A stretch of 64,000 nucleotides of DNA, from assembly GCA_040772005.1 (NCBI GenBank), contig JAXGYZ010000005.1, forward strand, positions 248,001 to 312,000, given 5' to 3'. Position numbers and translations under genes: made by a program. Positions 39,741-47,874 of this stretch are shown piece by piece; within the stretch, counting starts at the first letter, position 1, and each line of letters opens with the position of its first letter. Origin of the DNA: MWBF01 sp040772005. GTDB lineage: Bacteria; Chloroflexota; Anaerolineae; CG2-30-64-16. Below the pieces are notes generated by a model. The model was not told the DNA's origin. It saw only the letters and a list, made by a program, of their open reading frames with translations, and did not search any database.

Positions 39741-40529
39741 ATGGTCTACGTGCGCATAGGGGTCAAATCATTCCAGAAGCACCTGGCGTATCGGGCGGCC
39801 AACCTGGCAGGCATCGCCACGAACACTTTCTTCGGCGCGGTCTACGTCCTGATTTACCGCGCCCTGTTCGAGGGCGGGCGCACCGTCAGCGGTTACTCCG
39901 TCACCGACGCGGTGACCTACGCCATCGTCGCGCAGTCGCTCCTGATGGCGATGTCGGCCTTCGGCAATCGGGAGCTATCCGAGTCGATCATTCGGGGCCA
40001 GATCGTCACGGACCTCTCTCGGCCCATCAACTTCTTCTTTTACTGGGCCGCGCTTGACCTGGGCCGCGCCGTGTACTACCTGGTCTTTCGCGGCATTCCT
40101 ACCTACCTCATCGGCATCCTGCTCTTTCGAGGCTATGTACCGCTGGACCCCCGCGCGTGGGCGCTCTTTGGGGTGAGCGTGATTACGGGCATGTGCGTCA
40201 GCTTCACGTACCGCTTCATCATCAGCAGCTTCGCCTTCTGGACGATGGACGTGCGCGGGGTGATGTATCTCTCGAACACCTTCATCCTGTTCTTTGCGGG
40301 GTTCATCGTGCCCATCGCGTTCTTCCCTGCACCGCTGCGCGCGCTGGCCGAGCTGCTGCCGTTCCAGGGCCTCTCACAGGTGCCCATCGACGTCTACCTG
40401 GGCAAGGTGGCCGGGCCGGAACTGGGCCGGATTCTCGGCCTGCAGGCAGCGTGGATCATCGTGTTCGGGTTGGCCGGTCACTGGCTGCTGGGCCGCATGG
40501 TGCGCCGGCTGGCCGTCAACGGAGGGTGA
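39741..40529 (+). CDS. ABC-2 type exporter permease, subunit 1
   Basis: 262 aa, six TM segments. DUF990/ABC2_membrane_6-like: RVGVKSFQKHLAYRAANL at the N-terminus, later IIRGQIVTDLSRPINFFFYW (the cytoplasmic loop that meets the ATPase). First gene of a three-gene exporter operon (permease, permease, ATPase), with a 2-bp gap to the next gene. Exported substrate unknown. Confidence 0.9.
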   Translation: MVYVRIGVKSFQKHLAYRAANLAGIATNTFFGAVYVLIYRALFEGGRTVSGYSVTDAVTYAIVAQSLLMAMSAFGNRELSESIIRGQIVTDLSRPINFFFYWAALDLGRAVYYLVFRGIPTYLIGILLFRGYVPLDPRAWALFGVSVITGMCVSFTYRFIISSFAFWTMDVRGVMYLSNTFILFFAGFIVPIAFFPAPLRALAELLPFQGLSQVPIDVYLGKVAGPELGRILGLQAAWIIVFGLAGHWLLGRMVRRLAVNGG

Positions 40530-40531
40530 GC

Positions 40532-41347
40532 GTGGCTGAGAACGCCGGCTACTACCTGCGCCTCTACTTCCGCCTGCTGGGCGCACAGCTCCGCGCGGAG
40601 ATGCAGTATCGCGCCTCCTTCCTCGCGGAACTGCTCGGCAATCTGCTCATCACCGGGCTGGATTTCGCCATGGTCGCCATCCTGCTGATCCGCTTCCAGG
40701 CCATCGGCGGCTGGACACTGGCGGAGGTCATGTTCCTGTTCGGTGCGGCGTCCGTCTCGCTCAGCCTGGCGGAGCTGTTCGTCGGCGCGTTCGACAACTT
40801 CGAGCAGTGGGTCGTCCGGGGGGAGTTCGACCGTGTGCTGCTGCGGCCGCTGCCGGTCGTGTACCAGATGATGACTGGCGCGCTGGCCGTGCGGCGGTTC
40901 GGCCGGATGGCGCAGGGCGCGCTCGCGCTCGGCGCGGGGCTGTACCTGCTGCGACCCGCCTGGGATTTCGGTCACCTGGCCTTCTTCGGCGTCATGCTGG
41001 CGGGGGGCGCGCTTTTCTTCATGGCAATCTTCGTCCTGGGCGCGACCTTCTCGTTCTGGTCGCCCCAGTCGGCGGAGCTGTCGAACATCTTCACCTATGG
41101 CGGGCAGTTCATGACGAGCTACCCTATGCACATCTACGAGGCATGGATGCGGTCGGTCTTTACGTTCGTGATCCCGATGGCGTTTATCAACTACTATCCG
41201 GCGCTGTACCTGCTGGACAAGCCGGACCCGACGGGCATGCCCGCATGGCTGCCGTTTATCGCGCCCCTGGTCGCGCTGCTCGTGTTCGGCGTGGCCGTGC
41301 GCATCTGGCGCGTGGGGGTGCAGCACTACCAGAGCACGGGGTCGTGA
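40532..41347 (+). CDS. ABC-2 type exporter permease, subunit 2
   Basis: 271 aa from a GTG at 40532 with GGAGGG upstream. N-terminus LRLYFRLLGAQLRAEMQYR, then six TM helices; ATPase-contact loop VVRGEFDRVLLRPLPVVYQ parallels the RGQIVTDLSRP loop of subunit 1. The two form a heterodimeric channel with the ATPase encoded 77 bp downstream. Confidence 0.9.
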   Translation: MAENAGYYLRLYFRLLGAQLRAEMQYRASFLAELLGNLLITGLDFAMVAILLIRFQAIGGWTLAEVMFLFGAASVSLSLAELFVGAFDNFEQWVVRGEFDRVLLRPLPVVYQMMTGALAVRRFGRMAQGALALGAGLYLLRPAWDFGHLAFFGVMLAGGALFFMAIFVLGATFSFWSPQSAELSNIFTYGGQFMTSYPMHIYEAWMRSVFTFVIPMAFINYYPALYLLDKPDPTGMPAWLPFIAPLVALLVFGVAVRIWRVGVQHYQSTGS

Positions 41348-41359
41348 CCATGATTGGCT

Positions 41360-41410
41360 AGAAACCCGTTTTCTCAGGCGAACCGAAGGTTCGCACGAAA
41401 ACGGGTTTCT
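41360..41410. repeat. GAAACCCG palindrome, copy 6, within the ABC-2 operon
   Basis: AGAAACCCGTTTTC ... GGCGAACC/GGTTCGC ... GAAAACGGGTTTCT between permease 2 and the ATPase gene, 15 bp before its start. Could attenuate or stabilise the operon mRNA. Confidence 0.85.
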
Positions 41411-41424
41411 GAGATAGGTGCACC

Positions 41425-42414
41425 ATGATTACCGTCACCGAACTCAGCAAGGAATTTCGCGTCTACCGGCACCACCGGGGCGGGCTGGGCGCGCTGCGCA
41501 ACCTCGTCACGCGCGAGCATCACATCGTGCGCGCCGTGGACCGGGTGAGCTTCCACATCGGGGCCGGCGAGCTGGTCGGTTATCTCGGGCCGAACGGCGC
41601 GGGCAAATCCACCACGCTCAAGATCCTGACGGGCATTCTCGTTCCGACGTCCGGCGCCGTCGATGTGGCCGGTCGCGTGCCGTGGCTCCAGCGCGCGGAG
41701 CATGTCCGGCGCATCGGTGCGGTGTTCGGCCAGCGGACGAGCCTGTGGTGGGACCTGCCCGTCATCGAGTCGCTGGACCTCCTGCGCCACATCTATCGGG
41801 TGCCGGAGGCGCGTTACCGGGCCAACCTGCGGCTGTTCGATGACCTGCTGGAACTCGGCCCCTTCCTCGACACGCCCGTGCGCAGCCTCAGCCTGGGCCA
41901 GCGGATGCGCGCGGACCTCTCGGCCGCGCTGCTGCATGACCCTGCGCTGCTCTTCCTGGATGAGCCGACCATCGGGCTGGACGTGGTGGCGAAGGAGCGC
42001 ATTCGCACGTTCATCCGCACCATCAACCGGGAGCGGGGCACGACCGTCATCCTGACGACGCACGACCTAGGCGATGTGGAGAAGCTGTGCGACCGGGTGA
42101 TGATGATCGACCACGGGCGGCTGGTGTACGACGGCGCGCTGACCGACCTGCGGCGGCGCTTCGGGGAAGGGCGCGTGCTGGTCGTGGACTTCGCGAGCGT
42201 CCCGGCCGATCTGAACCTGCCCGGCGCGGAGCTGCTTCGGCAGGAGGCGAACCGGGTGTGGCTGCGCGTGGGCGGCAACGGCAATGGCGGCAGCGTGTCA
42301 CAGGTCGTGCCGCTGCTGTTCCAGGCGGGCGCGGTCCTTGACCTCTCGGTGCAGGAGCCGGACATCGAGGATGTCATCCGCCGCATTTACGAGGGGCATC
42401 TGCTGGATGGGTGA
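41425..42414 (+). CDS. ABC-2 exporter ATP-binding protein
   Basis: 329 aa. Walker A GPNGAGKSTT, Q-loop GQRTSLWWDLP, signature SLGQRMRAD (the usual S-G-G-Q is S-L-G-Q), Walker B ALLFLDEPTIGLD, H-loop TTHD. A C-terminal extension of about 80 residues is typical of natA-like exporters with DUF4162-type tails. Last gene of the operon. Confidence 0.93.
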   Translation: MITVTELSKEFRVYRHHRGGLGALRNLVTREHHIVRAVDRVSFHIGAGELVGYLGPNGAGKSTTLKILTGILVPTSGAVDVAGRVPWLQRAEHVRRIGAVFGQRTSLWWDLPVIESLDLLRHIYRVPEARYRANLRLFDDLLELGPFLDTPVRSLSLGQRMRADLSAALLHDPALLFLDEPTIGLDVVAKERIRTFIRTINRERGTTVILTTHDLGDVEKLCDRVMMIDHGRLVYDGALTDLRRRFGEGRVLVVDFASVPADLNLPGAELLRQEANRVWLRVGGNGNGGSVSQVVPLLFQAGAVLDLSVQEPDIEDVIRRIYEGHLLDG

Positions 42415-42443
42415 AGCAGCCTCCGCCAGTTGCCGGCCAGCAG

Positions 42444-42592
42444 TTCCAAATGTAGATTGCCAGGCATCCTGAGCGGAGGCCCGCAGGGCCGCAGTCGAAG
42501 GATAGCCACGGTGCAGGCGTGCTTCGACTACGGGCGTCGCTCTGCGACGCACCTCCGCTCAGCATGCCTGCACCCTCGCGTACATTTGGAAT
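42444..42592. repeat. MITE-like element with TTCCAAATGTA terminal inverted repeats, copy 1
   Basis: Termini GCCAGCAGTTCCAAATGTA and TACATTTGGAATTGCTGGC are inverted repeats with one mismatch. The interior has CATCCTGAGCGGAGG ... CCTCCGCTCAGCATG and GGGCGTCGCTCTGCGACGC hairpins. Second copy 53778-53935. Confidence 0.88.
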
Positions 42593-42613
42593 TGCTGGCC
42601 GCTGCCCCGCCAG

Positions 42614-42642
42614 TTGACAGACTGTTTGCGCTGCACTATCAT
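42614..42642 (+). promoter_or_regulatory. Sigma70-type promoter for DUF6951 gene
   Basis: TTGACA (42614-42619), 17-bp spacer, TATCAT (42637-42642), 59 bp upstream of the ATG at 42701. Confidence 0.75.
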
Positions 42643-42700
42643 GGCACAAACGCTGTGGCCCGTCCTGCCGCCGGGTCATAACTCCAATCACGAGGCGCAC

Positions 42701-43024
42701 ATGGCAAAAGCCGAAATCAACGCGGGCATCTGCGGGTTTCAAACGACCGTCATTGCCCGGCAGAACGAAGATGGCACCATCCATCTCGACATTACAAGCG
42801 ACTGCAAGTCGGTCTGCAAGCTGGCCGGCGAGCTGCAGGACGTAGACCCCTGGAAAGAAATCTCCTGGCGCCGCAGCACGCCCAAGCTGCACGAGCTCGC
42901 ACCGAAGTGCCTCGCGCATCCGGCCTGTCCCGTGCCCAGCGGCATTGTCAAGGCCATCGAGGTCGAGGCGGGCCTGGCTCTGCCCGCGGATGCATCGATC
43001 AGGCTTTCGAAGGACCACGAATAG
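42701..43024 (+). CDS. DUF6951-type small cysteine-containing protein
   Basis: 107 aa. ICGFQTTVIARQNEDGTIHL followed by DITSDCKSVCKLAGEL, with conserved Cys in CGF, SDC, VC, KCLAHPACPVPSG. Similar small proteins are seen in anaerobes and are named DUF6951; the Cys pattern suggests metal binding or a redox role, which is inference. Has its own promoter. The start is at 42701 although the frame is open further upstream. Confidence 0.7.
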   Translation: MAKAEINAGICGFQTTVIARQNEDGTIHLDITSDCKSVCKLAGELQDVDPWKEISWRRSTPKLHELAPKCLAHPACPVPSGIVKAIEVEAGLALPADASIRLSKDHE

Positions 43025-43137
43025 CTGCCATCGCCTGACTGGTCATGGCCGAGAGGTAGTCTACGAAGTCACCGCCGATCCATAGTCTGCCAGCACAACT
43101 GTTACGTCAGTGGCAGTTCGGCGCGCTCGCCGGCGCT

Positions 43138-44223
43138 ATGCTGCTGCTCGGCGGCTATTTCGGCCTGCGCGAGGTCTGGGGGGCCGCGCCGGCCGCGGCC
43201 TGGGCGGTGCTGGCCGCACTCACACTGGTCGCGCTCCTGCTCTTCCTCCTGCGCAATCTCCATCTCAACGCACTCTCTGAGACAGGTCTGATATTTGCTG
43301 ACCTGGGCCCGGCGAACGTCATCACGCTCGCGCGCGGGTTGGTGGCCGCGACACTCGCCGGGTTCATCGTGCTGCCCCGGCCGCCCGCGCCGCTGGCGTG
43401 GCTCCCGTTTGCGCTCTACAGCGTCGTTATCTGGCTGGACCTGCTCGACGGGTATGTTGCGCGGCGGACAGGCCGCGTGACTGCGCTCGGCGTCAAGCTC
43501 GACATGGAGTACGATTGCTTCGGCGGCCTGGTTGCCTCCGTGCTGGTCGTGCGCTACGGGCAGGCTCCGTGGTGGTATCTTGCGTGGGGATTGGCGCGGT
43601 ACATTTTCATTGCGGGCCTGGGCTGGCTGGAGCGGCAGGGCCGGCCCATTTATCCCCTCCCGCCGTCGGTCATCCGGCGGATTGCAGCCGGCCTGCAGAT
43701 GGCATCCGCCAGCGTCCTGCTGATGCCCTTGTTCAGCCCGCCCGCGACGACCGTGGCGAGCATCAGTTTCCTCGCGCCGCTGCTGCTGGGCTTTGTGCGT
43801 GACTGGCTGGTGATGAGCGGCGCGGTCGCGGCTGACGGGCCGGGCTATCAGACAGTGGCACGCGTCTATGACCGGGTGGCCCGCTGGCTGCCGCCGGCGC
43901 TGCGGCTGGTCATCGTATTCACAGCCGGGCTGTTCCTGGCCCCGCGCATGGGCATCGTGGGCCTGCTCGCCTGGGTCGGTGGGATTGCGCTCCTCCTCGG
44001 TGTGGGGAACCGTTTTGCGGCCCTTCTCGTCCTGTTAGCCACATGCCTGGATGTGCTCGTGCAGGGCTATCAGCCGCAGCACGCCGTCTTGATCGTCGCG
44101 CTGACCGGCATCCTGTACCTGGGCGGCGGCGCACTCTCGCTCTGGCCGGCGGATGACGCGCTGTTCGTTGAACGACGGGGCGGACGCCGCCTGGCTGCCT
44201 CCCCACCTGGCCCTCTCGCTTGA
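43138..44223 (+). CDS. CDP-alcohol phosphatidyltransferase-family membrane protein
   Basis: 361 aa. The CDP-OH-P motif is complete: DLLDGYVARRTGRVTALG then VKLDMEYD (D-x2-D-G-x2-A-R-x8-G-x3-D-x3-D), about residues 100-125. About eight TM helices, longer than usual, with a C-terminal DoxX-like four-helix region. It would make a phospholipid from CDP-diacylglycerol and an alcohol. The start is uncertain: no ribosome binding site before ATG 43138, and the reading frame is open about 80 bp further upstream. Confidence 0.85.
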   Translation: MLLLGGYFGLREVWGAAPAAAWAVLAALTLVALLLFLLRNLHLNALSETGLIFADLGPANVITLARGLVAATLAGFIVLPRPPAPLAWLPFALYSVVIWLDLLDGYVARRTGRVTALGVKLDMEYDCFGGLVASVLVVRYGQAPWWYLAWGLARYIFIAGLGWLERQGRPIYPLPPSVIRRIAAGLQMASASVLLMPLFSPPATTVASISFLAPLLLGFVRDWLVMSGAVAADGPGYQTVARVYDRVARWLPPALRLVIVFTAGLFLAPRMGIVGLLAWVGGIALLLGVGNRFAALLVLLATCLDVLVQGYQPQHAVLIVALTGILYLGGGALSLWPADDALFVERRGGRRLAASPPGPLA

Positions 44224-44256
44224 GCTGCCTATTTCGGTTTCTTTCAGTTTGGTGCT

Positions 44257-44305
44257 TCTCCCCCTCTCCTGAAGGGACTTCAGGAGAGGGGGCCGGGGGG
44301 TGAGG
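44257..44305. repeat. CCCCCTCTCCT hairpin repeat, copy 3
   Basis: CCCCCTCTCCTGAAG ... CTTCAGGAGAGGGGG between convergent genes; likely serves as a terminator. Confidence 0.85.
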
Positions 44306-44902
44306 CTAGTTGTTCTGTGCGCCCTCGTTGACCCACCGGGCAATCAGGTCGATCTGATCCTGGCTGAGTTTGGCGCCACGCTTGGGCATCTTGCCCTCGG
44401 TGATGAGCTTGACGAGCAAGCTGTTCGCCGCATCCCCTGGGATGACCGCCGGGCTGTGCTCGCCGCCCTTCATCACGTCCTCATGGGTGCGCAAATCCAG
44501 GTCGCCCCTCTCGCCGTCCTCGCCGCCGTGACACTTGATGCATGAGGCCTGGAAGATCGGCATGACGTCGCCGGTGAAGCTGACCGGCGTGTTGCTGACG
44601 GCCGCGGGCGCCTCAGTGGGCGCTTCGGTCGGGGCCTCGGTGGGCGCTTCCGTGGCGGCAGGCGCTTCCGTAGGTGCCTCGGTCGCGGCCGGAACCTCAG
44701 TCGGCGCTTCGGTGGCGGCAGGCGCTTCCGTGGGCGCTTCAGTCGCCGCGGGGGCCTCGGTCGAAGCAGTGGTGGCGGCAGGCTGGCTGCCGGTGGTGGC
44801 CGCGGGTGCGGCACAGGCAGTCAACAGCGCGGCCATTGCCACGATTGCGAGCCAGGCTGACAGCCTGCCGGACAGGGGGTAGGGCCGGTGATTGCGGTTC
44901 AT
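44306..44902 (-). CDS. c-type cytochrome lipoprotein with Thr-Glu-Ala-Pro repeats
   Basis: 198 aa. Lipoprotein signal with lipobox LLTAC (Cys about 30), then an extended low-complexity linker of TEAPAATEAP units (about 45-105). The heme domain has CIKCH and distal Met in GKMPKRG, like the PSCyt1/cytochrome c domain of the planctomycete type. Likely a surface-tethered electron carrier; its partner is not visible here. Confidence 0.88.
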   Translation of the reverse strand: MNRNHRPYPLSGRLSAWLAIVAMAALLTACAAPAATTGSQPAATTASTEAPAATEAPTEAPAATEAPTEVPAATEAPTEAPAATEAPTEAPTEAPTEAPAAVSNTPVSFTGDVMPIFQASCIKCHGGEDGERGDLDLRTHEDVMKGGEHSPAVIPGDAANSLLVKLITEGKMPKRGAKLSQDQIDLIARWVNEGAQNN

Positions 44903-45134
44903 CGTCTCTCCTTCTGATGCGATGCACTGTTTAGCGACTTACATACTGATTAAGTTACTATACTCCTCTGCAGTATACGGTGTCGCATCGCCCGTTGGAT
45001 TAAGGCCGCATGAGAAACTTGTTGGATTTCTGTTTAGGTGGAGCCCCAGCACGGGTCGCGCTTCGTTCGGCATTTGTGGTATACTCAGACAACCTGCATA
45101 CAGCCATCCGAGTCACATCCGAGGACAGGTGCCC

Positions 45135-45353
45135 ATGACCGAAGCCAACATCACCGCAATCCTGTTATCCAGCCTGCGGAGCCAGGCCGCGCGCTTTCCG
45201 ACGGAACTGCGCGATATCGAGGTCGCGCTCAATGCGCTGGAGCTGCGCCGCGCCTTCACGCTCATGCACCGGCTCAAGGAGCGCGGGGTGTGGGAGCCCG
45301 CGGCAGAAGCCAGCGAGGCCCTCGAGGACTTCTGGTGGGAGTACGGCCAGTAG
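45135..45353 (+). CDS. Small hypothetical protein, 72 aa
   Basis: MTEANITAILLSSLRSQAAR at the N-terminus; an alpha-helical, charged protein ending EDFWWEYGQ. GGACAGG upstream of ATG 45135. 8 bp before the acyltransferase start, so probably co-transcribed. No family recognised. Confidence 0.65.
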   Translation: MTEANITAILLSSLRSQAARFPTELRDIEVALNALELRRAFTLMHRLKERGVWEPAAEASEALEDFWWEYGQ

Positions 45354-45361
45354 GGGGCCGC

Positions 45362-46255
45362 GTGAATATCCAGGAGTTCGCCGTTTCACAGTTCGGCACG
45401 CGCCTCTGGCTCATGCTGGGCCGGCTGCCGCCGCGCATGGGACATGCTATCGGGCGCTGGGTAGCGCATCAGTTGTATCTGCGCAAACACGCCTTCGCCT
45501 ATCGCACCCTCTACGCCAACCAGGCGGTCGTACAGGGACCGGACGCCACGCCGGAGCAGGTGGATGCCGCAGTCGCAGCCGTGCTGCAGCACGCGGGGAT
45601 GAGCCAGTATGATGTCGTCCATGCCATCGCGCACGGGGAAGCGGCAATCATCGACAGCGTCGAGCTGGGTGCGGACTTCTGGCCCCATTTCCAGGCGGCG
45701 CGCGCGACCGGGCGCGGCATCTTCCTCTGCGGCGCGCACCTGAGCGCGTTCAACCTGGGGTTTCTGTCGTTCGCGCTCTGCGGCAACGTCCCCATCCAGA
45801 TTCTCTCGACAGACCGCACCGAGGGCGGCTTCCGGATGATCTCGGAACTGCGCAACCGAGGCAGCCTTGAGGAAACGCCGATCGACGGCCCCGCGCTGCG
45901 CAAGGCGATCCAGCGGCTGCGCGCGGGCGGCATTGCCCTGATCGGGGTGGACTGGCCCGTGCCCGTGGAGGCGGCCGAGCGGACCGTGTTTTTTGGCCGC
46001 CCGGCCTGCCTGCCGACGGGTTATGTGCGGATGGCGCTGAGTGCGAACGCAGTGCTCTTGCCGCTCTCCTGCCGCTGGACGCCGGAGCGGGGCTACTACG
46101 TCATGGCCGCACCGCACCTGGAGATGGAGCGCACCGGCGACCGGGAGCGCGACATCCAGCACAACGTCCGCCGGATGCTCAGTGTGGTCGAAAGCTGGAT
46201 TCGCGAGACCCCCGACCAGTGGCTGATGTATTATCGCATCTGGCCGGAGGATTAG
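45362..46255 (+). CDS. LpxL/HtrB-like lysophospholipid acyltransferase
   Basis: 297 aa, GTG start. The fold follows LpxL-type acyltransferases: CGAHLSAFNLGFLSFALCG carries the His of the H-x4-D/E motif in weakened form (HLSAFN). Later FFGRPACLPTGYVRMA matches the F-G-x-x-A-x-x-P-x-G block. In a lineage that usually lacks LPS it may act on another lipid, such as a glycolipid. Directly followed by the palindrome array. Confidence 0.78.
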   Translation: MNIQEFAVSQFGTRLWLMLGRLPPRMGHAIGRWVAHQLYLRKHAFAYRTLYANQAVVQGPDATPEQVDAAVAAVLQHAGMSQYDVVHAIAHGEAAIIDSVELGADFWPHFQAARATGRGIFLCGAHLSAFNLGFLSFALCGNVPIQILSTDRTEGGFRMISELRNRGSLEETPIDGPALRKAIQRLRAGGIALIGVDWPVPVEAAERTVFFGRPACLPTGYVRMALSANAVLLPLSCRWTPERGYYVMAAPHLEMERTGDRERDIQHNVRRMLSVVESWIRETPDQWLMYYRIWPED

Positions 46256-46274
46256 CGGATCAGTCGCTCCCCAT

Positions 46275-46935
46275 CGCGGAGTCCGCATCCTCAGATGCGG
46301 ACGGTGTGTGTGTGCGGCGGGCCGTTCCGCATCTGAGGATGCTCCACTCCCCTCGGGTTATTCCTCTCGGGTTATTCCGCTGGGATTATGGGCGGAGTCC
46401 GCATCCTCAGATGCGGACGGTGTGTGCGGCAGGCCGTTCCGCATCTGAGGATGCTCCACTCCCCTCGGGTTATTCCTCTCGGGTTATTCCGCTGGGATTA
46501 TGGGCGGAGTCCGCATCCTCAGATGCGGACGGTGTGTGTGTGTGCGGCGGGCCGTTCCGCATCTGAGGATGCTCCACTCCCCTCGGGTTATTCCTCTCGG
46601 GTTAGTGGGCCGTCCGCATCTGAGGATGCGGACTTCTCTCTTCTCGTGGATTATGGGCGGAGGTCCGCATCCTCAGATGCGGACGGTGTTTGTGTGCGGC
46701 GGGCCGTTCCGCATCTGAGGATGCTCCACTCCTCTCGGGTTATTCCGCTGGGATTATGGGCGGAGTCCGCATCCTCAGATGCGGACGTGTGTGTGCGGCG
46801 GGCCGTTCCGCATCTGAGGATGCTGCACTCCTCTCGGGTTATTCCTCTCGGGTTGTGGGCCGTCCGCATCTGAGGATGCGGACTTCTCTCTTCTCTTGGG
46901 TTGTGGGTGGGGTTCGCATCCTCGGATGCGGACGG
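46275..46935. repeat. Tandem array of GTCCGCATCCTCAGATGCGGAC palindromes
   Basis: About six units of roughly 110-118 bp, each with the palindrome GTCCGCATC-CTCA-GATGCGGAC, a GTGTGTGTGCGGCGGGCCG stretch, the inverse GCATCTGAGGATGC and TCGGGTTATTCC boxes. Unit starts near 46277, 46395, 46505, 46657 and 46762. Single copies of the palindrome also occur at 9594, 36988 and 58190. No unique spacers, so it is not CRISPR. Confidence 0.9.
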
Positions 46936-46948
46936 TGGGAGGGGCGGC

Positions 46949-47791
46949 CTACGCGCCCCACAGGATACGGTCGACTTCGGCGGGCGTGCGCTGCTGCAAC
47001 CAGCCCTGGTAGTCCGCCTCGATGGCCTCGGTCCACTTGGTGTCCATCTGGCTGGAGTTGTACACCCCCTCGCGCAGCCGCTGGAACCCGAACGCCTCGC
47101 GCAGGCGCATGTCCTCCGAATGCTCCACGACTTCTTCCGCCAGGTGGGGCGGAATGAACAGCACGCCCGAATAGGTGCCGAGCACCACGTCGCCCGGCAT
47201 GCACGTCGCCGCGCCGATCCGGCACGGCGTGTTCAGGCCGACCAGCGTCACGTCCGCGATGCCGGTCGGGTCGATGCCCTTGCAGAAGGTTCCGAGATTC
47301 GGAATCTCCAGGATCTGCTGCGCGTCGCGGATGCCGCCGTAGATGACCTGGCCGCGCTGCGTGCGCGTGGCGATGGCCGTGGAGAGATTGCCGCCCGAAT
47401 AGGTGCCCTTGTAGACCTTGCCGAACAGGTCGATGACGATGACATCGTCCTTGACGAGCGTCTGGATGACCCAGGAGTTCATCTCCCCGATGCGCCCCTC
47501 TTCGGTGTGGCCCATCTGCATCAGGGTGTCGTGCAGGTCGGGCCGGCGGGGCACGAACACGCCGGTCACTGCCCGGCCCACCAGGGTCCGCTCCGGGTGC
47601 AGGTTGATCCAGTCGCCCTCGAACTGGAACTGGTAGCCCTTGTTCCAGCAGACGCCCCAGGCCTCTTCCGTGGTGACGTACTGCATCCGGCGAATAACGT
47701 CGTCGGATACGCGGGGCCGGCCGTCGTCGAACCGCTCGCCGGTCCAGAGCGGGGTGAGCTGGATGATGTCATCGCGCGAGTTGAAGTGCAT
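46949..47791 (-). CDS. RraA-like protein (HMG/4-carboxy-HMG aldolase or regulator fold)
   Basis: 280 aa. RraA/dimethylmenaquinone methyltransferase-like fold: VIVIDLFGKVYKGTYSGGNLS (usual metal site G-D-x-x-A is G-T-Y-S-G-G-N-L), GGIRDAQQILEIPN with the R-D pair, and MPGDVVLGTYSGVLFIPP. In catabolic operons such enzymes cleave alpha-keto acids (KDR or HMG type aldolases). Adjacent to an enolase-superfamily dehydratase with a hairpin repeat between, suggesting one sugar-acid pathway. The precise substrate is not given by the sequence. Confidence 0.85.
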   Translation of the reverse strand: MHFNSRDDIIQLTPLWTGERFDDGRPRVSDDVIRRMQYVTTEEAWGVCWNKGYQFQFEGDWINLHPERTLVGRAVTGVFVPRRPDLHDTLMQMGHTEEGRIGEMNSWVIQTLVKDDVIVIDLFGKVYKGTYSGGNLSTAIATRTQRGQVIYGGIRDAQQILEIPNLGTFCKGIDPTGIADVTLVGLNTPCRIGAATCMPGDVVLGTYSGVLFIPPHLAEEVVEHSEDMRLREAFGFQRLREGVYNSSQMDTKWTEAIEADYQGWLQQRTPAEVDRILWGA

Positions 47792-47813
47792 TGGCGCTCT
47801 CCTTATCTTGTCG

Positions 47814-47864
47814 AGAAACCCGTTTTCGTGTGAAGCTTCGCTTCACCGTAGAAAACGGGTTTCT
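47814..47864. repeat. GAAACCCG palindrome, copy 7
   Basis: AGAAACCCGTTTTC ... GTGAAGC/GCTTCAC ... GAAAACGGGTTTCT, between the dehydratase and RraA-like genes of one operon. Confidence 0.88.
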
Positions 47865-47874
47865 GGGGCATCTA

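Noticed and set aside
46275..46935. CRISPR array
   Set aside because: The units repeat as a whole with no unique spacers of constant length, and no cas genes are nearby.
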